From positions 1 through 14,343 of the forward strand of contig JAUXFB010000009.1 of NCBI GenBank assembly GCA_030620255.1: a stretch of DNA of 14,343 bases. The letters run 5' to 3'. Below are positions 7,338 to 14,343 of this stretch, piece by piece (positions within the stretch are counted from its first letter, which is position 1; each line of letters opens with the position of its first letter). The notes below the pieces were generated by a model, which did no database searches, was not told the DNA's origin, and worked only from the letters and a program-made list of their open reading frames with translations. The translations under genes were made by a program, and so were the position numbers. The stretch is from Candidatus Aminicenantota bacterium (GTDB taxonomy: Bacteria > Acidobacteriota > Aminicenantia > UBA2199).

Positions 7338-7883
7338 ATGATTGATAAAGTAAAAGATTTATGGCCTGAATTAGAATGGATAAAGGGTAAAGATTTGAGA
7401 GAAAAAACAGCAAACACATGGGCACTTGCTTTAGAATCGAGTGTATTAAGTGTTGAAGATTTGAAAACCATACCTTTTACTCTTTTAGTTCCAGATTTAA
7501 AGGTTAGCTTTATGACACATAAAAGAGCTGTGGTTCATATTGCAAAGGAGTGCGGGGACAAGATAAATTATTTTTTTAAGGACGACTTACCTGTGAATAT
7601 GGATGTTTTAATTTCAGGTGCAATATTAGCAGATGTGGGAAAACTTCTGGAATATGATATGAAAGACAAAAGACTGGTCCAAGGTACGTATGGAAAATAT
7701 TTAAGGCATCCTTTTTCAGGTGTTTCTCTTGCAGAAAAATGTGGGCTTCCTCCTGAGGTTTGCCATATTATTGCCACACATGCAAAGGAAGGTGACTTAG
7801 TTAAAAGATCAACTGAAGCATACATTGTTCATCATGCTGATTTTATGACTTTCCTTCCATTTAAGGATAGGTTAAAGATATAA
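7338..7883 (+). CDS. HD-superfamily protein with altered HD doublet
   Basis: This 181-residue protein has the layout of a small HD-domain phosphohydrolase: His61 in MTHKRAVVH, a doublet region GAILADVGKLLEY (about 95-106), His124 in LRHPFSG, His148 in IIATHAKEGD, and HHADF (165-169). In the metal-dependent family the doublet is HD (LLHDIGKLLEY), but here it reads Ala98-Asp99 (codons gca gat), so one metal ligand is missing. The protein may bind a nucleotide or act through the remaining ligands, or may be catalytically weak. The substrate is unknown. ATG 7338 is preceded by AAGGGGG 8 bases upstream. It lies 18 bases after the lpxH-like gene and is probably co-transcribed with it. Confidence 0.75.
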   Translation: MIDKVKDLWPELEWIKGKDLREKTANTWALALESSVLSVEDLKTIPFTLLVPDLKVSFMTHKRAVVHIAKECGDKINYFFKDDLPVNMDVLISGAILADVGKLLEYDMKDKRLVQGTYGKYLRHPFSGVSLAEKCGLPPEVCHIIATHAKEGDLVKRSTEAYIVHHADFMTFLPFKDRLKI

Positions 7884-7914
7884 TATGATTTTGCAATTAA
7901 ATTAAATTATATAT

Positions 7915-7942
7915 TTGAAATTTTATTTTTTTGTTTTATGAT
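7915..7942 (+). promoter_or_regulatory. Candidate promoter giving a leaderless mRNA
   Basis: TTGAAA (7915-7920), 16 bases, TATGAT (7937-7942), each box matching five of six consensus positions. The expected start of transcription, about 7 bases after the -10 box, coincides with ATG 7949, which has no Shine-Dalgarno sequence. Confidence 0.4.
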
Positions 7943-7948
7943 ATAAAT

Positions 7949-8860
7949 ATGAAAAGATTAATTGTTTTAATGGTAATAATCTATTTTATTATAATATTTG
8001 GGGTCATTTTTTTTGTTTTTGGGGGTGGAATATCAAAGCATGAATCATTGAAATGGAATAATATTGAAACAATGGTCCCATCAAATTTTGAGGTAAAATT
8101 ATATAAGAGCAAGGGTTGGGACGTTTATTCTCTGAGGAAATATGGGATTTTAGTTAAGATCGCTCTTAAACCTGAAATAAATATATTTGAGTTACCAGGA
8201 GAAAAAAGAAATATATTATATGAGTTAAAATCTGACTCTAAGAAACCCTATATTTTTTATGTGATAAAGAAGAACCTGAAAAAAGGGAGTTTATATGAAG
8301 TTGTGTTTGCAAAAAACATTGATGATGTTTCTCTCTATTTTAGTGTGACTTCTCCATCATTCTTTTTTGCCGACCAAGTAATGAATAGAGTATTGGATAA
8401 TCTTTTATACAAAGGCAAAAAAATAGATATTCCTGAGATCAAAAAACCAATAAAATTGTATTTATTTGATCTAATTTTTATTGGAGTTATGTTTATTCCT
8501 ATAATAGTCATATTTATAATTTTTCGTTTTTCAGGGAAAAAACCAAACTCAAGATATTTCTTTGGTGATGTTATCATATGTGAAGAGAGCTTTGTGTTTT
8601 TTAGCGAGAGAAAAAAATTAAGAAAAGTAAATGGTTTCTGCTATTTTGTTCTTACAAATACAAGACTTATGCTCTTTTATTTTATGAAGCCTAAACTTGA
8701 AATCAAGATTAATGAAGAAGAGCATTTTGTGAATATTAAGGGTAAAAAGATCATTTTAAAAAGAGAAGAAAGTATTATAACAGTAATACCTTCAGATATT
8801 GAGAAGTGGAAGCCGTACTTGAGCAGATTTATTGTTGAAAAAGATAGTCCTATTTATTAA
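7949..8860 (+). CDS. Two-pass membrane protein with C-terminal PH/GRAM-like region
   Basis: I do not recognise this 303-residue protein as a named gene. Residues about 4-26 form a membrane segment (MKRLIVLMVII onward). Residues about 30-168 form a soluble domain of mixed strands that would lie outside the membrane. A second membrane segment spans about 170-195. The C-terminal ~100 residues include FVLTNTRLMLF, which resembles the LTNxRL signature strand of bacterial PH and GRAM-like domains; by the two-pass topology this part lies in the cytoplasm. The frame also opens at TTG 7931, but ATG 7949 starts directly at the Lys-Arg-hydrophobic signal and is preferred. No ribosome-binding site is visible for either. 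It stands alone between the HD gene and the xdh block, with its own candidate promoter and a hairpin after the stop. Confidence 0.6.
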   Translation: MKRLIVLMVIIYFIIIFGVIFFVFGGGISKHESLKWNNIETMVPSNFEVKLYKSKGWDVYSLRKYGILVKIALKPEINIFELPGEKRNILYELKSDSKKPYIFYVIKKNLKKGSLYEVVFAKNIDDVSLYFSVTSPSFFFADQVMNRVLDNLLYKGKKIDIPEIKKPIKLYLFDLIFIGVMFIPIIVIFIIFRFSGKKPNSRYFFGDVIICEESFVFFSERKKLRKVNGFCYFVLTNTRLMLFYFMKPKLEIKINEEEHFVNIKGKKIILKREESIITVIPSDIEKWKPYLSRFIVEKDSPIY

Positions 8861-8888
8861 TAAATTTTTATAATTTATTGATTTTTTT
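8857..8888 (+). terminator. AT-only hairpin with T-tract after the membrane protein gene
   Basis: The stem pairs TTAATAAATT (8857-8866, starting just inside the stop codon region) with AATTTATTGA (8872-8881), one pair being G-U, around a 5-base loop. Seven T follow at 8882-8888. The geometry is that of an intrinsic terminator, but the stem has no G-C pair, so it would be weak. Confidence 0.4.
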
Positions 8889-8901
8889 GGATATTTTCTC
8901 T

Positions 8902-8984
8902 AATATATCTATGTGAGTAAAAACAATTTTTCTATTATTTCAATTCTCTTTGTATGGAAAGTGTGCACCTCACATATATATATT
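8902..8984. repeat. 16-bp inverted repeat upstream of xdhA
   Basis: The left arm AATATATCTATGTGAG (8902-8917) and the right arm CTCACATATATATATT (8969-8984) are reverse complements with one mismatch, 51 bases apart. The right arm ends 26 bases before the xdhA start. The rise in GC begins near the right arm. It could be a paired operator, a long stem in the xdh leader, or the scar of an insertion end. Confidence 0.5.
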
Positions 8985-9010
8985 GTCCGTATGAGCGAGG
9001 TTAGCCTTAT

Positions 9011-10423
9011 ATGATTAGCTTCTTTCTGAACAATAAAAAGATACAGTCTGATTGTTCATCTGGTATTCTTGTGCTGGACTTTATACGGGAGCAGGTAGGC
9101 CTGACTGGTACTAAGGAGGGCTGCAGGGAGGGTGACTGCGGAGCCTGCATGGTCCTTCTGGGTAGACCTGTGGAAAATGGGATTATATACAATGCTGTAA
9201 ATTCCTGTCTCCTTACCCTTGGAGAGGTACATGGGTGTCATGTTGTCACAATAGAAGGACTCAATAGATCTGATGGTCTTACACCGATACAAAGGGCCTT
9301 CTTTGATCGAGTCGCATCTCAGTGTGGCTTCTGTACCCCGGGCATGATAATCTCTATTACAGGGTTCTTTTTGAACACTGCGGAACTTTCCCTGGAAGCG
9401 GGAATTGAGGCATTGAATGGTAACATTTGCCGTTGTACGGGATACCAATCCATTAAGAGGGCGATTCAGGACTTGTGTGAAGTTTTTTCTGGGGATGAGC
9501 TGAAAAACACTCCCTTCTCAGAGGAAAGAGTAGCTCTGTTGGTCAAATGGCGTTTCTTACCTGACTACTTCCTGAATGTTCTCAGAAACCTCAAGGACTT
9601 TGAGCCTTATTGTTTGGAAACGCAGCAGTCATCTCTGGACAAAGGAGTGCTGGTGGCTGGAGGGACCGATCTGTATATACAGAAGGCAGAAGAACTAAGG
9701 TATAAGAAGCTGGTGTTCCTCTCAAACAGACCAGAAATGAATTTTATTCGTGTCAAAGATAAACATTGCCATATTGGTGCTACTGTTACAATTGAGCAGA
9801 TCCGGAGATCGGATGTTATAAGAGGATTGATTCCCTCTCTATTTGAAACTCTTAGTCTGGTTTCCTCAACATCGATCAGGAATAGAGCTACAGTTGGTGG
9901 TAATATCATTAATGCCTCACCCATAGGAGACATGACAATCATCTTTCTAGCACTCGGGGCTTCTGTTGTGCTCAACAATGGCACTAAACAAAGGACAGTT
10001 CCTCTTGGAGAATTTTTCCTGGGCTATAAAAAACTGGACATAAAGGATACAGAAGTACTTGATTCACTCTTCTTTCCTATGCCAAAACAGGGATCTCGAT
10101 TCAGTTTTGAGAAGGTTGCAAAACGTAGATACCTGGACATAGCAAGTGTAAACTCTGCAATCCTGTTCCGTGAGGAAGAGGGAATAATTAGAGACATTCG
10201 AATTTCTGCAGGCGGGGTTGCACCTGTTCCAATACTTCTGAGGAGAACATGTAAATACCTGTCTGAAAAAAAACTCCACACTCAGGTAATTGATAAAGCC
10301 GCTGGAATCGCTGCAATGGAGGTGTCCCCAATCAGTGATGTCAGAGGCTCTGCTCAGTATAAAACTGTTCTCTTAAAGCGATTTATATATGCTCATCTTA
10401 TGGATAAAAAGGGGTTGTTATGA
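9011..10423 (+). CDS. xdhA: Xanthine dehydrogenase subunit with 2Fe-2S and FAD domains
   Basis: This 470-residue protein is the electron-transfer subunit of a molybdenum hydroxylase. It carries electrons from the molybdenum site through two 2Fe-2S clusters to FAD. The first cluster uses Cys38, Cys43, Cys46 and Cys66 (CREGDCGAC...C). The second uses Cys105, Cys108, Cys140 and Cys142 (CGFC...CRC). The FAD domain starts near residue 210, with LVAGGTDLY (214-222) and TVGGNIINASPIGD (294-307). Having the iron-sulfur and FAD parts in one chain is the bacterial XdhA arrangement. The start at 9011 fits the family N-terminus (ISFFLNNKK); a GAGG lies 10 bases upstream, a weak site. The stop overlaps the xdhB start as ATGA. 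GC content is clearly higher than in the genes on either side. XDH-type rather than aldehyde oxidase is inferred from the partner subunit. Confidence 0.9.
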   Translation: MISFFLNNKKIQSDCSSGILVLDFIREQVGLTGTKEGCREGDCGACMVLLGRPVENGIIYNAVNSCLLTLGEVHGCHVVTIEGLNRSDGLTPIQRAFFDRVASQCGFCTPGMIISITGFFLNTAELSLEAGIEALNGNICRCTGYQSIKRAIQDLCEVFSGDELKNTPFSEERVALLVKWRFLPDYFLNVLRNLKDFEPYCLETQQSSLDKGVLVAGGTDLYIQKAEELRYKKLVFLSNRPEMNFIRVKDKHCHIGATVTIEQIRRSDVIRGLIPSLFETLSLVSSTSIRNRATVGGNIINASPIGDMTIIFLALGASVVLNNGTKQRTVPLGEFFLGYKKLDIKDTEVLDSLFFPMPKQGSRFSFEKVAKRRYLDIASVNSAILFREEEGIIRDIRISAGGVAPVPILLRRTCKYLSEKKLHTQVIDKAAGIAAMEVSPISDVRGSAQYKTVLLKRFIYAHLMDKKGLL

Positions 10424-12684
10424 AGCATTTTGATGCAGAGCTTCATGTTCAGGGGAAATCGATATTCACAGGTGATCTTCCAGAACCAGAAGGTACGCTC
10501 CACGCAGCAGTTCTTGTTTCTCCTGTCACTCATGGAAAAATCGTTTCAATCGAAGCAAAAAAGGCGTTGAATCATACTGGAGTTCATGCAGTACTCTTTG
10601 CTAAGGACATTCCGGGTGAGAACCAGATAGGTAACATCATTATGGACGAACAGCTTCTGGCTGAAGATATTGTTCACTTTATAGGTGAACCAGTTGCAAT
10701 TGTCGTTGCTGAATCTCCCATATTAGCCAGACAGGGTGTAAAGCTTATTGACCTGAACATAGAAGAGCTTCCTGCTGTCACTAATGCTCGTGAAGCGTTC
10801 AAACTTGGAAATTTGATAGCTCCTTCAAGGACGTTCTCTGTAGGAGATGTTGATTCTGCGTGGGCTTCTTGTGATGTTATTGTAAAAGGTACTGTTGAAA
10901 CAGGTGGGCAAGAACACGTGTACCTGGAAACCCAGTGTGCCATGGCTGTACCTGCTGAGGGAGATGCAATCTGTATATACTCTTCCACACAGGGTCCATC
11001 TTTTGTCCAGAAGGTTGCTGCAAGGGTACTTGGTATTCCCATACATATGGTTGAAGTGAATGTAACACGGTTAGGAGGAGCTTTTGGGGGTAAAGAGGAT
11101 CAGGCAACACCCTGGGCTGTTATATGTGCTCTTGCAACACAGCATCTTGGACGGCCTGTGAAGCTTGTTCTCTCCATGCATGAAGATATGATTTTCACTG
11201 GAAAGCGCCACCCTTACTCATCTGATTTTAAAATAGGTATAAACAAAAAAGGAAAGATACTCGCCCTGGAAGTGAGCTATTTTCAGAATGGTGGAGCAGC
11301 TTCTGATCTCTCTACTGCTATTCTTGAAAGGACTCTCTTCCACTGCACTAACAGCTATTTCATACCAAATGTAAAGGCTACAGGTTATTGTTGCAAGACC
11401 AACATCGCACCAAACACAGCATTCAGGGGATTTGGAGCCCCTCAGGCTATGTTCGTGCTGGAAGCAGCTATATGTGCAGCTTCAAAGAAAATAGGTGTTA
11501 ACCCATCAGTGATTCAGGAGATAAATCTTCTCAACACAGGAGATTATTTTCCTTATGGAATGGAATACATAGGTGACGAAGTGCGTAGATCATGGAAGAA
11601 AATCTGTGAGATGTTCAATGTAGATGGAGCAAGGAACAGGATCATGGAGTTTAATCGGAACCATAAGTTTCTAAAGAAAGGGCTTTCACTTATGCCACAA
11701 TGTTTCGGGATCTCCTTTACAAACACATTCCTGAACCAGGCCAATGCACTTGTTCATGTTTACACAGATGGAAGCATTGGTATAAGCACAGGAGCAATTG
11801 AGATGGGTCAAGGGGTAAACTCGAAGATAAGGCAGATCGCAGCTAGTGTCTTCTCTGTGGATGTTTCCAAAACAAGAGTGGAGACCACCAACACCACAAG
11901 ATCTGCGAACACATCTCCAACTGCAGCGAGTACTGGTGCTGATATGAACGGTAATGCTACAAAGATAGCTTGTGAGAACATCCGCAAACGACTTCTGGAA
12001 GTAGCTAAGGAACTCCTGAAATCTTCTGAGGATGACAGGGTTGAGCTTGTAGAAGGTTATGTTTCTCTGAATGGTGAAGAAACAGAAATTTCTTGGGAGA
12101 AGCTGGTGCACGAAACATACATAAGGCGTGTAAGCCTCTCAAGTCAGGCACACTATGCAACTCCGGGAATATTTTTTGACAGAAATACCGAGAAAGGCAA
12201 ACCCTTTGCATACCATGTTGCTGGAACGGCAGTAACAGAGGTTACAGTTGACTGTCTTCGTGGTACATACCACATTGATAGGGTTGATATTGTACACGAT
12301 TGTGGAATAAGTATTAACCCGCTTGTAGATATTGGGCAGATCGAAGGAGGATTGCTCCAGGGAATAGGATGGGTGACAGTTGAGGAACTTGTCTATGACA
12401 CAGGATCAAGTAGACTGGTCTCTGATTCTATGTCAACGTACAAGATTCCTGATATTTACTTTGCGCCTGATAAAGTCAATGTTGAGTTCCTTGAGCCTAA
12501 GGATTCCTGTGTTGGGCTCTCAGGCTCGAAAGCTGTGGGAGAACCTCCGTTCATGTATGGTATAGGCGCATGGTTCGCTATACTGGATGCTATGAAGGCA
12601 TTTGATCCGAATACTGATCCTGGATACATTGCACCAATGACTCCTGAAAGGGTTCTTCTCTCCTTGCCTCGAATAAAGGAATAA
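10420..12684 (+). CDS. xdhB: Xanthine dehydrogenase molybdenum-binding subunit
   Basis: This 754-residue catalytic subunit binds the molybdopterin cofactor and hydroxylates purines (hypoxanthine to xanthine to urate). Residues that separate xanthine dehydrogenase from aldehyde oxidase are kept: Glu226 in GGAFGGKED (Glu802 of the bovine enzyme), Arg336 in AFRGFGAPQ (Arg880) and the catalytic Glu708 in KAVGEPPF (Glu1261). Cofactor-contact blocks GGQEHVYLET (162-171), EMGQG (461-465) and SPTAAS (499-504) are also present. Length and collinearity indicate an intact enzyme. It overlaps xdhA by four bases. It ends two bases before the GTG of ppsR, whose ribosome-binding site lies in the last codons of xdhB. 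No XdhC or other molybdenum-cofactor maturation gene, and no permease, is in the window, so those must be elsewhere. Composition suggests the pair came from a source with higher GC. Confidence 0.92.
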   Translation: MKHFDAELHVQGKSIFTGDLPEPEGTLHAAVLVSPVTHGKIVSIEAKKALNHTGVHAVLFAKDIPGENQIGNIIMDEQLLAEDIVHFIGEPVAIVVAESPILARQGVKLIDLNIEELPAVTNAREAFKLGNLIAPSRTFSVGDVDSAWASCDVIVKGTVETGGQEHVYLETQCAMAVPAEGDAICIYSSTQGPSFVQKVAARVLGIPIHMVEVNVTRLGGAFGGKEDQATPWAVICALATQHLGRPVKLVLSMHEDMIFTGKRHPYSSDFKIGINKKGKILALEVSYFQNGGAASDLSTAILERTLFHCTNSYFIPNVKATGYCCKTNIAPNTAFRGFGAPQAMFVLEAAICAASKKIGVNPSVIQEINLLNTGDYFPYGMEYIGDEVRRSWKKICEMFNVDGARNRIMEFNRNHKFLKKGLSLMPQCFGISFTNTFLNQANALVHVYTDGSIGISTGAIEMGQGVNSKIRQIAASVFSVDVSKTRVETTNTTRSANTSPTAASTGADMNGNATKIACENIRKRLLEVAKELLKSSEDDRVELVEGYVSLNGEETEISWEKLVHETYIRRVSLSSQAHYATPGIFFDRNTEKGKPFAYHVAGTAVTEVTVDCLRGTYHIDRVDIVHDCGISINPLVDIGQIEGGLLQGIGWVTVEELVYDTGSSRLVSDSMSTYKIPDIYFAPDKVNVEFLEPKDSCVGLSGSKAVGEPPFMYGIGAWFAILDAMKAFDPNTDPGYIAPMTPERVLLSLPRIKE

Positions 12685-12686
12685 TA

Positions 12687-13568
12687 GTGAAAATTAAAAA
12701 CGATTTTTCTGTCATAAAGAAGAAAAATGGAGAAAAAAATTTTTCTCGTTATGTTTTCATTGTTTCTGATGCTACTGGAAAATTATGTCAGAATGTTGTG
12801 AATGCTGCGCTCACACAATTTAGCTCAACAGATGTGATATTAAAAGTCTTTTCAGATGTACTTTCATTTGAAGATATTGAAAAAATCATTGCAAAAGCTG
12901 TACAAGTAAATGGTGTTGTTGTTTACACTTTTGTGTCTTCTGGCTTTAGAGATAAAATTACTGAACTCGGGAGAAAAAACAGTGTTCCAACTGTAGATAT
13001 AATGGGCCCAATTTTATCGAGGCTTTCAGAGTATCTTGAAATTTCACCAATGGCAAAACCTGGATTGTTCAAACAGTTAGATACTGATTACTTTAAAAGG
13101 ATTGAGGCTTTGGATTTTACAATAAAACATGATGATGGCTTAAATGTTTCAACCCTTGAATCAGCGGAAATAGTTTTAGTAGGTGTATCCAGAACTACTA
13201 AAACTCCTGTAAGTGTTTATCTATCTTACAGGGGTTGGAAAGTAGCTAATATCCCGGTAATTAGTGGTTTTAGCCTTCCAGAAGAATTGTTTAAGATTGA
13301 TCAGAGGAAAATAGTTGCTTTAACAATAGACCCCACGCGTTTAAAACTGATAAGGATGGAGAGAAGACAGAAATTAAAAAATATTGAGATGAGCAATTAT
13401 GTAGATTTTGACAGGGTTAGAGAAGAGGTGCTTTACGGTATGAGGGTTTACAAAAACAAAAACTGGCCTGTTGTTGATGTTACAAACAGGGCTATTGAAG
13501 AAACTGCCACCACAGTAACGAGGATTATTTATTCAATATTTAATAAAAAAAAAGGTTATATCTCTTAA
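12687..13568 (+). CDS. ppsR: Pyruvate, phosphate dikinase regulatory protein (PPSR family)
   Basis: This 293-residue protein belongs to the bifunctional kinase/pyrophosphorylase family (DUF299) that inactivates pyruvate, phosphate dikinase by ADP-dependent Thr phosphorylation and reactivates it with phosphate; a related branch acts on PEP synthetase. The nucleotide-binding motif GVSRTTKTPVS is at 166-176, and the family N-terminal block RYVFIVSDATG is at 21-31. About 20 Lys-rich residues precede that block, a slight extension over many members. The start is GTG 12687 with AAGGA 6 bases upstream inside the xdhB end, so it may be translated from the xdh transcript; an internal promoter was not seen. 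The target enzyme is not in the window. Base composition falls back to AT-rich from its first codons. Confidence 0.88.
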   Translation: MKIKNDFSVIKKKNGEKNFSRYVFIVSDATGKLCQNVVNAALTQFSSTDVILKVFSDVLSFEDIEKIIAKAVQVNGVVVYTFVSSGFRDKITELGRKNSVPTVDIMGPILSRLSEYLEISPMAKPGLFKQLDTDYFKRIEALDFTIKHDDGLNVSTLESAEIVLVGVSRTTKTPVSVYLSYRGWKVANIPVISGFSLPEELFKIDQRKIVALTIDPTRLKLIRMERRQKLKNIEMSNYVDFDRVREEVLYGMRVYKNKNWPVVDVTNRAIEETATTVTRIIYSIFNKKKGYIS

Positions 13569-13617
13569 TTAAGGTCTCTGTATTTATTTTTGAAAAATGG
13601 CAATATTTTTTTGAACA

Positions 13618-13646
13618 TTGACTTGGTTTTATATTTATGATATATA
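13618..13646 (+). promoter_or_regulatory. Promoter of the rplU-rpmA operon
   Basis: TTGACT (13618-13623), 17 bases, TATATA (13641-13646), then a leader of about 35 bases that carries the ribosome-binding site GAGGAG (13672-13677), 9 bases before ATG 13687. The leader is too short to hold a large ribosomal-protein-binding structure. Confidence 0.5.
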
Positions 13647-13686
13647 AAGTTATTATTTGTTGTAATCTAAAGAGGAGTAAAAGATA

Positions 13687-14076
13687 ATGTTTGCAATTCT
13701 TGAGACTGGCGGTAAGCAATATAAAGTGCAGGAAGGTGATGTTATTGAAGTAGAGCTTATTGACAAGAATATGATAACAAAACAGGATGGGGATACATTT
13801 AACACTGTACTATTAATTAAGAATAAGGATTTGCCTATAGGTCAGCCTTATGTAAAAGATGGTATAATCAAAGCAAAGCTTCTTGAGGAATTTAAAGCCC
13901 CGAAAATTATTGTTTTTAAGAAAAAAGCAAAAAAAGGATATAAAAGAAAAAGAGGTCATAGGCAAAACCTGCATAAAATTAAGATTGAGAAAATTGAACT
14001 GAAACCAAAAAAACCAAAGAAAATAGAGAAAAAAGCGGAACCTAAAATTTCTAAAAAAAAAGAGGAGAAAGAATAA
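13687..14076 (+). CDS. rplU: 50S ribosomal protein L21
   Basis: This 129-residue protein has the L21 signature from its first residues ([18 protein letters not shown]) and the rRNA-binding block [15 protein letters not shown] at about 78-92. It binds 23S rRNA near L20 in the large subunit. Typical bacterial L21 is about 100-105 residues. The extra part here is a Lys/Glu/Pro tail (about 107-129), presumably disordered. GAGGAG lies 9 bases before the start. The stop TAA shares its last base with the ATG of rpmA, so the two are translated together, as is usual for this pair. Confidence 0.95.
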   Translation: MFAILETGGKQYKVQEGDVIEVELIDKNMITKQDGDTFNTVLLIKNKDLPIGQPYVKDGIIKAKLLEEFKAPKIIVFKKKAKKGYKRKRGHRQNLHKIKIEKIELKPKKPKKIEKKAEPKISKKKEEKE

Positions 14077-14327
14077 TGGCTCATAAAAAATCAGCTGGTA
14101 GTGCAAAAAATGGCCGTGACAGCATTTCTAAGAGACTTGGTGTAAAAAAATTCGGAGGGGAAAAAATAAATGCTGGCTCAATTATCATAAGACAAAGAGG
14201 AACAAAATTCAATCCTGGTAACAATGTTGGAAAAGGTAAAGATGACACATTATTCGCATTAGTATCAGGTAATGTTAGGTTTGTAAACAGAAAAAACAAA
14301 AAATTTGTAGAGGTTGACCCTAATTAA
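14076..14327 (+). CDS. rpmA: 50S ribosomal protein L27
   Basis: This 83-residue protein matches L27 throughout ([16 protein letters not shown] at the N-terminus, then [21 protein letters not shown]). L27 reaches the peptidyl-transferase centre with its N-terminal tail. The tail starts directly at MAHKK, without the cleavable leader of Firmicutes L27. The more usual GGGS at residues 6-9 reads SAGS here. A one-base overlap joins it to rplU, with AGAGGAG upstream inside the rplU end. The stop at 14327 is intact. The 16 bases left to the window edge show no terminator hairpin. Confidence 0.95.
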   Translation: MAHKKSAGSAKNGRDSISKRLGVKKFGGEKINAGSIIIRQRGTKFNPGNNVGKGKDDTLFALVSGNVRFVNRKNKKFVEVDPN

Positions 14328-14343
14328 TTTTTTATTTGTTCTA

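Noticed and set aside
8963..8975. CRP-type site TGTG...TCACA
   Set aside because: The half-sites are too close (TGTG and TCACA within 13 bases instead of the TGTGA-N6-TCACA spacing), and the left half lacks the final A.
8885..9010. Purine or xanthine riboswitch upstream of xdhA
   Set aside because: The stem is suggestive, but the conserved purine-riboswitch core loops are absent from the 51-base interval, and I cannot place an NMT1-type core.
9056..9448. Long minus-strand and alternative-frame open frames within the xdh genes (also 10674-11042 and 11686-12111)
   Set aside because: They are frames opposite strongly conserved coding sequence. Their translations resemble no protein family and they have no ribosome-binding sites.
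13585..13618. Intrinsic terminator after ppsR
   Set aside because: AAAAAT/ATTTTT can pair before a run of T, but the stem is six A-T pairs only and several alternative pairings exist. Not strong enough to call.

Overview
The window is mostly AT-rich bacterial chromosome, probably from a Gram-negative lineage that I cannot place more exactly. The signs are an LpxH-type lipid A enzyme, two secreted von Willebrand A (vWA) proteins, and a ribosomal protein L27 that starts MAHKK without the cleavable leader typical of Firmicutes. A 3.7-kb xanthine dehydrogenase block (about 9011-12684) is clearly richer in GC: lines I counted by eye run 42-47% GC, against about 18-35% for lines in the neighbouring genes. 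This suggests acquisition or a different codon history.

Layout. 2-835 (+) is the 3' part of an unrecognised Lys/Glu-rich protein. It converges on a minus-strand pair: a secreted vWA protein (4292-3168) followed by a VIT-plus-vWA protein (3111-862), very probably one transcript. A 181-bp divergent control region (4293-4473) separates this pair from a type II restriction-modification (RM) module on the plus strand: a beta-class N4-cytosine-type methyltransferase (4474-5772) and, one base later, a MjaI-family endonuclease (5774-6406). The predicted target is CTAG, and I could find only four CTAG tetranucleotides by eye in the whole window. The methyltransferase carries a C-terminal domain with the staphylococcal-nuclease fold whose catalytic residues are all changed except one Arg.

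6543-7883 holds an LpxH-like UDP-2,3-diacylglucosamine hydrolase and an HD-superfamily protein in which the His of the HD doublet is Ala. 7949-8860 encodes a two-pass membrane protein with a C-terminal PH/GRAM-like region, possibly translated from a leaderless mRNA. An AT-only hairpin with a T-tract follows it.

The GC-richer xdhA-xdhB pair (ATGA overlap) comes next, preceded by a 16-bp inverted repeat with one mismatch. Two bases after xdhB begins a PPDK regulatory protein (ppsR), back in AT-rich sequence and starting with GTG, with its ribosome-binding site inside the xdhB end. The window closes with rplU-rpmA (L21-L27), which have their own promoter and overlap by one base.

No tRNA, rRNA, CRISPR array, insertion sequence or gene-free stretch over 300 bases was seen. 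The points most worth following are the methyltransferase fused to a degenerate nuclease domain with its compact control region, the transferred-looking xdh block with its upstream inverted repeat, and the HD protein lacking a metal ligand.
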